The position numbers were made by a program, and so were the translations under genes. The notes below the pieces were generated by a model. It made no database searches. It saw only the letters and a program-made list of their open reading frames with translations, and was not told where the DNA came from. A DNA stretch of 64,000 nucleotides from [Phialemoniopsis] sp. UDSM-2020 (taxonomy: Eukaryota; Ascomycota; Sordariomycetes; Thyridiales; Thyridiaceae), in contig JAEILZ010000005.1 of NCBI GenBank assembly GCA_018873225.1, forward strand, positions 2,480,001 through 2,544,000, written 5' to 3'. Position 1 is the first letter of the stretch; each line of letters opens with the position of its first letter. Of the stretch, positions 48,695 to 57,672 are shown one piece after another.

Positions 48695-49021
48695 ATGGCA
48701 AACAAATACGACGAGCCTCCCGCATACCCCGGCCCTCAACAGCCGCAGGCTGCCTACCATGGCGGTCCCGCGAACCAGGGCTACTATCCACAGCAGGGCC
48801 AGTACCAGCAAGGCCCCTATCAACAGCAGGGCGGCTACTACCAGCAAAACCCTCAGATGGGCTATTATCCTCAGCAACAACAAGGCTACGGACCGCCGCA
48901 GGGACAATATTATCAGCAGCAGCAGGGCTACTACCAGGATCGACGCCAGGGCCCCGGCTGCATCGAGGCCATGCTGGCGACCCTGGCATGCTGCTGCTGT
49001 CTCGACTGTCTGCTGTTCTAA
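48695..49021 (+). CDS. small Tyr/Gln/Pro-rich CYSTM-like protein
   Basis: Single exon of 108 residues. About 85 residues are low complexity with repeated YYPQQ, YQQ and QGYY units after an opening MANKYDEPPAYPGP. The end is GCIEAMLATLACCCCLDCLLF, with a Cys cluster in a hydrophobic stretch: the pattern of the cysteine-rich transmembrane module (CYSTM), tail-anchored or palmitoylated proteins linked to stress tolerance. The PPAYPG start resembles PPxY motifs bound by WW-domain ubiquitin ligases (PPAY at residues 8-11). The start was set at the first ATG in frame. The function in this organism cannot be inferred further. Confidence 0.8.
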   Translation: MANKYDEPPAYPGPQQPQAAYHGGPANQGYYPQQGQYQQGPYQQQGGYYQQNPQMGYYPQQQQGYGPPQGQYYQQQQGYYQDRRQGPGCIEAMLATLACCCCLDCLLF

Positions 49022-49519
49022 GGGAATAGGGGGGAGAACCCATCGCGCCTCGTCCAAGATCACCGCGACGTGTAAACGGCTCGACGCAAAGAAGCGATAT
49101 CTAATCAACGGATTCACCGAATCCGATTAGAACACACCTGCTAGCCATCGACGCATAGTCCAGCGGCCGGCTTCTAGAGGACCCGATGGCAGCTACTTGA
49201 ACGCTTGTTCTTTGGGGACATATTGGGATGGACGGACTTGGCGTTTTAAAGGAGGCGCATTTATCGGAAGTACTCGCATGCATGCATTTCCCCTGCTGTC
49301 TGGAACGGCTCCAACGATACCACTTTACCTGTAACTAGTCTTTTTGGTGCTCGAGCAACCATTGAAATGCTCATAATCTACTTTGTTTCACCCTTGAAAA
49401 TAGGTATACTAGTGATATATGTTTACTTTATTTTTATTCATTGTGGTGTTATGCTTGACTTGGTTGACTTGATCCTAGATCAAACAGCGATGCAATACAT
49501 ACTTTACTCCATACAGAAT
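49022..49519. other. convergent 3' regions of the CYSTM and monooxygenase genes
   Basis: AT-rich towards 49330-49510, consistent with 3' UTRs. A decayed-looking motif TACTCCATA is at 49505-49513. No gene recognised. Confidence 0.6.
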
Positions 49520-50975
49520 TTACAACTTGGCCGCCGCCGACTTGTACAAGCTATCAAAGTTCTCGCCCGCGTGCGCGACGCAGTCGTGCGAGTAGATCAT
49601 GTTCTGCACGTCCGGGGACGCCCACTTGTCCGGGATGGACGCCTTGTTGTCCTTGAATGCGGCGAACTGCTTGTCGCGCTCCTCCTTGGCCTTGCCCTCG
49701 CCCAGGTGCAGCGCGCGGCCGGACTGGTAGGCCAGGTCGACGAGCTCCGAGGTGCGCTCCTTGCGCAGCAGCTCGTAGACCTTGAGGCAGCGGTGGATCT
49801 CGGCCGGGTCGGTGCTGCGCGCGCGGCTCAGCACCTCGGCGATGACGGCGCCGTCCTCGATGGCCATGGCGGCGCCCTGGCTCAGGTGCGGCAGCGTCGG
49901 GTGGCACGCGTCGCCGAGCAGGGCCACGCTGCCGTGCACCCAGGTCGGCAGCGGCTTGTGCTGGCGCAGGCGCCACTCGCAGACCTCGCCCTCGGGCACC
50001 ATGTTGAGCATCTTGTGGACGAGGGGGCAGAAGTCGCCGTAGACCTCGAGCATGGCCTTCTTGGAGCCAAAGGTGGTCCAGGTGGCCGTCGGGGCGGCGG
50101 CGAACTTGGTGTCGGGCTGCGCCGTCGACAGGTTGTAGATGCTCTTGTCGGCGACGGGGTAGGCGATGATATGCTTCTTCTCGCCGATCCAGCGCACGAC
50201 CAGGTCGCTGTCCATCAGGGCCAGCAGGTCCGGGTCGGTCGCCATCTGCTCGCGCGTGAGCATGATCCGGTACGCGGCCTGCCCCGTCTCGAACTCCTCC
50301 TGCTGGAGGCCCAGCTTGCTCAGCATGCTGTCGCGGGTGATGGACTTGATGCCGTCGCCGCCGATAACGACGTCGGCGTCCACGACGAAGTCGGGCCCGT
50401 TCAGGGGCTTCATGGTCACCTTGGCCTTGGGCGCGAAGTTGTCGACGCTGACGAGGGTGGTGCCGAAGTGGAACTTGATGCCCGCCTCGTTCTTACACCC
50501 GTTGTACATCTCGCCGGCGAGTGAGGCGCGGTGGCCGGTGCAGTGTGGGAAGCCGTATTTAGCCCGGATATCGGGCATCTGGACGTGTGCGAGCTCTTCA
50601 TTTGTGCTTCCCTCTGTCGCATGGATTAGACTTGCTCTACGTCGGTCAAGAGCCCGAATTGAAAACTTACGCCTAATGCTTGTCTCCTTCACATTGGTTG
50701 CCTCCTTCTCAATGGCGTCCCAGCAGCCGAGTCGGTCGAGGATTCGTGCCATGTTAGGGGCCATCTGGATACCTGCGCCGACGAAGCCCAGGCCGGGGGC
50801 GTTCTCGTAGACATGAACATTCTTGAACCCGTTCTTGGCCAGAGACAACGCACAGCCCAGCCCTCCCATACCTGCAAATCTGTGTTAGCCCTCCCATACA
50901 GGACTGCCTGAGAGACGTGGCTCTTCACATACCACATCCTACAATGATAATGTGTAGATTCCGGACGTCAGACAT
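49520..50975 (-). CDS. FAD-dependent aromatic monooxygenase (salicylate hydroxylase-like)
   Basis: Three exons: 50975-50933, 50871-50671 and 50613-49520, giving 445 residues. Group A flavoprotein monooxygenases hydroxylate aromatic acids using NAD(P)H and oxygen. The FAD-binding Rossmann motif is at residues 9-20 (IIIVGCGMGGLG, with Gly13, Gly15, Gly18); the DG motif is DVVIGGDGIKS; the GD motif is LLGDACHPTLPHLSQGAAMAIEDG. The second intron is 57 bases, a multiple of three without a stop, so the unspliced frame looks intact; removing it gives IRQGSTNEEL, the usual family junction. Third codon positions are almost all G or C in the last exon, far more than in neighbours. No signal peptide or membrane segment. 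The substrate cannot be told: salicylate, 6-hydroxynicotinate or a secondary metabolite are possible. Confidence 0.9.
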
Positions 50976-53086
50976 CTTGAACAGAGCGAAGGCCGTCTCA
51001 AATTTTGAAAATATGCGGTGGCTCAACACTCGCAAGCACGACGAGTCTCGGTGGGTGTTTGGTAATGCTCGAGACAGCAATGGTTCCCGGTGATCAATTG
51101 GCAGACAGCGAAAGACAATATATGTGAGACTCAACCCTCTCCAGAATACCCATTCTCCCAGAAATTCATCACGGCATCCAAAACAAGAGCCGACGGCGTC
51201 GTCCGCGCTCTTTAACACCAAAAGCACTCAGAGCGAGGGGGGTCAAATGGGCAGATGGGCTTCCGAGTGGGGTGGGCGCGGGGATGTGGCAGTTGGAGCA
51301 TTGTGAAGCAAATTGGAGAAACAATTTTGCCGCGATTCCACCTGCATTCAAAGGCCGACATCCGTTGGGACCAGTGGCTACACCCAGGACATGATGGCGG
51401 AGTCCAGACCCCGCGCCGGCAGTCGTTACCACCGACCGGGAACGGTTACATCAAATCGGTCTGCTGGTCCTTTGTTGCGGCAGTAGGATCCTCAGAGTTT
51501 ATTACCTTATTATTTGGGTCCGGTCGTCCTTTGCTGAGGCACGTCTATTGAACAGACTTTGTTTCTCAATTGTGACCCTGCGACCGAGATGCCTCGCGTT
51601 GGCCAGTAGTCATCCTGCAGCCGAGTTCTTCTTAAGGCCACGGGACATCCTGTGTTGGCCATGGCCTCTGTATACTAGATCTGCTTCAGCATCAGGAGGG
51701 GAGAGACGTTGTCAACATCGTCCCTGTTGAGGCACTTCTTTGCCCTGCGCAGCACGTGTTCCCGGCCTTAGCAACAAATTGTCGATGATACAAGTAAGCT
51801 CTGGAGACACCTCAGTCTAGCTTCCGCTGCCACCTGCCTGTCACTGCCGTCATCAAACCACCTTGTTCATGCGTGAAGTACTCCGTAGATGAAAGCTTCA
51901 ACCACATGCAGGCAATACGCATACCTGTCCAGCCTCCGAAGTATTGGATTATCCTACATCGGTGAGTGGTGCAGTGAGGGGGACCCCATCAAACGACGGG
52001 CTCCAAAGTGGGCATTAGCGGCTTTGGTGACGCAACATCGCAGAACAATGGGCACCGTAGGCACACCCAAATCTCTCAATCGTTCCTTTGGAGGGACAAG
52101 GGTGGACACCTAGTCCCACACCAGACCTGATACTGGTATGCCGTGACGTTCGAGGCGAGCGCACCGTCGTGTCTCAGACACCCATTAGATTATGACGGTT
52201 GGTCGTCGCGGGACAAAGACCGACACGATATGGGGTGTCTACTTGTTGAACACTTCGCCTTTTTGTCTTTGCGAGCCAGGTGAGAACACGGGGTATGGTC
52301 GGTTTAATACTTCTCCAAAGGCTGTGGGCATGCGTAGGTAGATCAGTCCTGAAACCGGCAGGCGCCTAAAAAGTTCAGCTTGTTGATCAGGTCAAGGATC
52401 ACGACCAACGCAGCTCTGGAGCCATGGAACAGGTCTGGTTGGCAGTGGTTGGGTCCGCCGATGCGATCAAGATTTCAGGGGGGTCCCTCCGCCTTAATGG
52501 CGGGCCAATCGCTGCGTCCCCACCCCTGGTCGCTTTGGTCCGCAGCGCTAAAGCCGCCTACGTCAGTGAAGGCACACCCAATTAATTTACCAGTCCAGGG
52601 GGTCGCTGCCGCCATCAAGATCCGGTTTTTGAAACACTTCCCTCCCGCACACGCGCGCCTCGACTCTTTTTAAAGACCGCCGCGGGAATGGTCCCTCTTA
52701 TAGGACAAAGAGGAAAAAGATAGGTCAAATACCCGGCCACGCGCAGTCTGGCCCGGTTTCCTGGTAAGTCCTTTGTCCAGCGTATATCCGGGCTGTCTTA
52801 TATGCACAGCTGTACCCCAGCCGCAGCCTGAGCCCGTCTGGCACTCACAGCTTGGGCGGCCTTATGAATCTGAAGGGAAATCTGACAGAGTCCTAGTCAT
52901 TATTTGAGCGTTTTCACCATTCGATGATTCACTTGAAATAACGGTGTTCCGTTGTACGACCAGGACAGCCACCTCCTCAACACCTTGGGCGTTGGCCCCT
53001 CGACTATAAGTCGAACTATTTGCCAGGTTACCAGGCAGACCACGATACTGCCCGACACAACACCAACATAGAACTACGCCGACACG
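50976..53086. other. divergent intergenic region, monooxygenase and csc1-like gene
   Basis: About 2.1 kb between divergent starts. Contains one TACTCCGTA (51879-51887). Open frames are short, overlapping and unlike any family; no transposon remnant recognised. Confidence 0.6.
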
Positions 53087-56000
53087 ATGTCTTCAACAAC
53101 GAGCAGTGCCCCAGCGGCTTCGTCGTCTACTGTCGACCAAGCTGCCGGCAGTGGATCAGGCCAGACTGATGCTGGTATCAGCTTGGTTGCCTTTCTTACC
53201 GCCTTGGGCACTTCGCTTATCATTTTCGGCGTGCAAATCAGTGTGTTTCTATTGCTGAGAAACAAATTGGCGAGGATCTTGTAAGTTTTGGAGAAGAAGA
53301 AACCTCCTTCATGCTGCACCCCACATTCAAATCGCATTTGGCTGATTGACTGCTCTGTAGTAAACCAAAGTCATACCTCGTACCCGAACGCGAACGTACC
53401 GAGCCTCCTCCCACAAGCCCATGGGGTCTGGTGCATAATTTGCTACGGTTCAAGGACCGCGAAATTATCAAGAAGTGTGGCCTGGACGCCTTCTTCTTCT
53501 TGCGATATCTGCAGACCCTCCTCTTCATTTTCATTCCCATCGCATTTGTTGTGATCCCCATCCTGATCCCCGTCAACTTTGTGGGCGGCAAGGGCAACAA
53601 AGTCACGACCGATGACGACGGAGATAGGGCATCAGGCGCCGTCACCGGTCTGGACACCCTTGCCTGGGGTAATGTCAGACCAGACCGGCTTGGTCGCCGA
53701 TGGGCACACCTGATTCTCGCATTGGGGGTCATCCTCTGGGTCTGTTTCATCTGCTTCTCGGAGATGCGTGTCTACATCAAAGTCCGGCAGGACTATCTAA
53801 CCAGCGCTGAGCATCGTCTGCGAGCCTCGGCCAACACGGTGCTGGTCAGCTCCATCCCTGAAAAGTGGCTATCTGAGGAAGCTCTACGAGGACTGTTTGA
53901 CGTGTTTCCCGGAGGTATTAGAAATATCTGGCTCACACGCGACTTCAGCAAGTTGCTCGGCAAGATCCACAAGCGTGACACCATTCACAAGCAACTGGAG
54001 GGTGCGCAGACCGAATTGATCAGGAATGCCAAGAAGAAGCAGCTCAAGGCAAGAGAAGCCGAAGAGAAGAAAGCCCGCAAAGAACACAAGACTCGAAACT
54101 TGACCAAGGCTGAGAGAGAGCAGCGCCAACGCGAGGAGGACGCTGCCGCCCAACAACGAGCCGCTGGGGCCGGAGGTCTCAGCGCTGGCGATCATGACGA
54201 CGTCCAACAACTAGATGATGTTAAGGACGATGGAATTGAGGGTTTCGATAGCAACGATGACCTCGAACTCGGCAAGACTGAATCCCGCGGCGCTCTCGAA
54301 GGCGGATTTGCCAAAGTCGGCCAAGGTCTAAAGGGCGGTATAGGCCTCTTTGGTAAGGCTGGCAAAGGTATCCTCGGCGGCGCAAAGCAAATCGGAGGCG
54401 GCGTCGATAAAGAATTGGAGCGAACTGGTGGCTTTGAGTATATCCCCGACGAGGACCCCACCGGACCTTCTGCGAAACCGCAGGCTCAAGGCTCCGAGCG
54501 CCCTAGAAAAATGGTGCACATGGCGGACGAGACAGATCTCCCAAAGGTGTCTTTTGCATCGGACGCCGGTCGGAGCAGCCGTGCGCCCTCAACCTCCGTC
54601 GGTTCAGTAGACTTTGGCCACCCCAGCCGGAACAATACTGACATCCGTCATCACGCCAATACCACTAGAAAGGTTGAGAATTGGGATGATGTGCTCGCCA
54701 CAGAGGACAGCAAGTGGTGGCAATTCTGGAAGCCTCCGTCGGGCGCCTACGCATCCCCCGTGCCCCAGGGCTATGAAGGGGATGAATACCCTTTTGTCGA
54801 GAAAGACGTTGCCAATGAGGAGAAGAAGTCGGCCTGGGCAAAACTCAAATCCGCTCTTCCCTTTGTGGGTGGCGGTGACGAGGAGCCACCTGTGGACTAT
54901 CCTGTCGCCATCAACCCCGATCATAACGACGACGACAAAGAGGAGGGCGCCGAATGGAGAAAATGGCTTAAGGAGTCAGATCGTCCTACATACAGGCTGC
55001 CGCTATTCGATTTCACACCGACTTGGCTTCCGGGAATCCCGGGCATACATAAGAAGGTGGACAAGATCTACTGGTGCCGAAAGGAGCTTGCTCGCCTCAA
55101 TATGGAAATTGAAGAGGACCAGCAGCACCCGGAGCGCTATCCTGTCATGAACTCGGCCTTCATCCAGTTCAACCACCAAGTCGCTGCTCACATGGCGTGC
55201 CAGAGCGTTACCCATCATATCCCCAGGCAGATGGCTCCTCGGATCGTCGAGGTCTCGCCGAATGACGTCCTCTGGGACAACATGGCTGTCAAGTGGTGGG
55301 ACGCGTGGCTGAGGACCTTTATCGGCATCGCTGTCGTCGTGGGCATGGTGATCCTTTGGGCTTTCCCTGTCGCCTTCACCTCGGGTTTGTCGCAGATCGA
55401 CACGCTGATTAGACATTACCCTTGGCTCGGCTTCCTTGGGAAGAACCCAACTGTCTACAACGTCGCTAAGGCCGTCGCAGGTGTTTTGCCTGCCCTTCTG
55501 CTGTCCATCCTCCTGGCGCTCGTGCCCATCATCTTTGGTTTCCTCGCCTCGTTCGCGGGTGCCAAGACGGGTTCGCAAAAGACCGAGTCCGTGCAGATCT
55601 ACTACTTCGCCTTCTTGTTCGTTCAAGTGTTCCTGGTTGTCTCGATCGCTTCCGGTGCGCTCACGACCCTGCAAGAAGTGGCAGGAAATATTCAGAGTAT
55701 TCCAGAGACGTTGGCCAAGAACTTGCCCAAGGCTGCAAACTACTTCTTCTCTTACATGATTCTGCAGGCGCTTTCGACTAGTTCTGGTACCCTGCTTCAG
55801 ATCGGCACGCTCGTTGTCTGGTATGTTGTCGCACGCATCGTCGACAACACGGCTCGCAGCAAGTGGCAGAGGCAGACCAAGCTTTCCGACATTAGATGGG
55901 GTTCTTTCTTCCCCGTCTACACCAACTTCGCCTGCATCGCTCTGATCTACTCAGTCATTGCACCCCTGATCTCTATTTTCGCCATCATCACCTTCAGTCT

Positions 56001-56934
56001 GCTATGGTTCGCGCAACGTTACAATATGGTGTACGTCATCCGCTTCAAGAATGATACCGGCGGTGTCTTGTATCCGCGTGCGCTCAATCAGTTGTTCACC
56101 GGTCTTTACGTGATGGAGCTCTGCTTGGTCGGACTGTTCTTCCTTGACAGAGACCAGGACAATCATGTCGCCAGTGCACCGCAGGCTATCATCATGATCG
56201 TGACCATTTTCTTGACAGTCCTGTTTCAATTCCTGTTGAATTGGTCATTCGGCCCCTTGCTTCGATATCTTCCCATCACCTTCGAGGACGAGGCGGTTCT
56301 TCGTGATGAGGCTTTCCAGAGAGCCCAGGATCGACGCCTGGGGATCATCTCGGATGACGAGGATGATGCTGGCGAAGCAAACAGCCTAACAGCGGCCAAT
56401 AGCCATGTCACCACCGACACGGATATTGAGATGAGGAAGCTGACCAACCAAGGCCGGACAGGCACGAACAGGTTAGGCAAGCTGAACCCTGTCAAAGGTA
56501 TCAAGCAAGCCGGAACTTGGGCTGTCCGCGGCGGAAAGCACGTCGGCAATGCCACCTTTGGTAAGGCTGGTGGCAACCTGAAAGCCGCCGCGCAATACCG
56601 CAAGGATCGCCGGCTCAAGGATCTCGAGGCGCAACGCAAGATGGGCGAGGCTCTTTATGGTGGTTACCACGACGAAATCGAGGATTTGACTCCGGAAGAG
56701 AGGGACCAACTTGTCAAGCAGGCGTTCAAGCACTACGCGCTGCGGGCGAGGAGGCCTACCGTTTGGATCCCACGTGATGATTTGGGAATCAGCGATGACG
56801 AAATCCTGCGCACGAGGGAGATGAGTGATTACATCTGGATCAGCAACGAGGGCACGGCTTTGGACAGCAAAGTGCGCGTTATCTACGGCCGCGCACCGCC
56901 TGACTTCTCGGATGTTGAGCTCATCAACCTGTGA
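53087..56934 (+). CDS. Csc1/OSCA/TMEM63-like membrane protein (RSN1 type)
   Basis: Two exons, 53087-53280 and 53361-56934, give 1255 residues. The family forms osmosensitive or mechanosensitive cation channels; some fungal members are named Rsn1 or Phm7. A first membrane helix lies at about residues 30-56 (SLVAFLTALGTSLIIFGVQI), others at about 116-140 and 177-196, then a cytosolic region of about 510 residues, then the conserved channel helices from about 710 to 1030 (for example WLRTFIGIAVVVGMVILWAFP) and an acidic/basic tail of about 225 residues. The cytosolic region carries the family's RRM-like fold plus a Lys/Glu coiled stretch and a Gly-rich segment (GGIGLFGKAGKGILGGAKQ). Extra length compared with about 780-900 for short members comes mainly from this insert and the tail. 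Confidence 0.9.
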
Positions 56935-57391
56935 TACAATCGCAAGAAGACCACGACTTGCAATCACTTTATTTTCAACCTATTTGTTTTTCTTCTCACT
57001 AGCACACACCCTCTGTCTTTTTCCTTTCCTATACTTCATTGAGCGACATTTGCATCTGCATCTTGCATTGGCATGAGATGGCACAGACTGGGAGAGACGC
57101 GACACCACATTACTTGGTTGTTTGTACGATTGATGGCAGAAGGCGAAAGAGAATCGAGGAGCTGCATAGACGCACCAACAATACCCAGATGGGAGGAGGA
57201 CACCAAGAGATAGATACCGATTGTATTAGCGGTAACGAGGCAACATGAAATGATCACTTAAAAACTACTTGAATGAATCTGGGCTACAACATTCAATATT
57301 GAGGGTACCTGGTTCGATGTGTGAAGAAACCTTTGGTCCATTCCCATCGTCAATTGTAACAACCTGAAATCAAGCCAGGGGTCTAATTGAA

Positions 57392-57431
57392 ACGCGTCAA
57401 GGCGCGTGTGAAGCGGGACGCGCCGACGCGT
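57392..57431 (+). promoter_or_regulatory. cluster of MluI cell-cycle boxes upstream of orc4
   Basis: ACGCGT occurs at 57392-57397 and 57426-57431, with ACGCGC at 57418-57423 and GCGCGT (its complement) at 57402-57407. ACGCGT is the site of MBF (Mbp1/Res-Swi6), which drives G1/S genes. The cluster lies about 240-280 bases upstream of an ORC gene, which fits. Binding in this organism is inferred. Confidence 0.65.
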
Positions 57432-57533
57432 AAAGTTACCGCCTTTTTTTGGCGCCAGATTCATTGATTTTGGACCCACTAAAATTACATCTCGTCACTA
57501 CTGTTCTTCTATGCTGAAACTTAGTAAGGGGAG

Positions 57534-57543
57534 TACCTAGGTA
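57534..57543. repeat. TACCTAGGTA palindrome
   Basis: Perfect 10-base palindrome in the orc4 promoter. Related copies: TAGGTACCTA at 39673-39682, TACCTAG at 3445-3451, 4263-4269 and 39705-39711. Confidence 0.8.
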
Positions 57544-57672
57544 GGAACTTGCACCAGCTTCTATGAACAAACCTCTTCTAAGACATTGTTGAATTCCTCC
57601 CGTCTACATGAGAGGGTTGCTTGCCGACTGTCAAATCGAACTGAGAAAGCATCTGGCACCATAGACCTGACA

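Larger units (their letters stand above)
56935..57672. other. intergenic, csc1 3' region and orc4 promoter
   Basis: Holds the csc1-like 3' UTR, a cluster of MluI-box-like sites (57392-57431) and a full TACCTAGGTA palindrome (57534-57543) ahead of the orc4 start. Confidence 0.7.

Noticed and set aside
49367..50524. 385-codon open frame on the plus strand
   Set aside because: It is antisense to the FAD monooxygenase, whose GC-rich third positions remove stops from the other strand. Its composition (Leu, Val, Arg, Gly, His) is that of a shadow frame.
50614..50670. Reading the monooxygenase without its second intron
   Set aside because: The frame stays open, but it has a GTAAGT donor and CAG acceptor, and the inserted residues (KFSIRALDRRRASLIHATE) interrupt a conserved segment.
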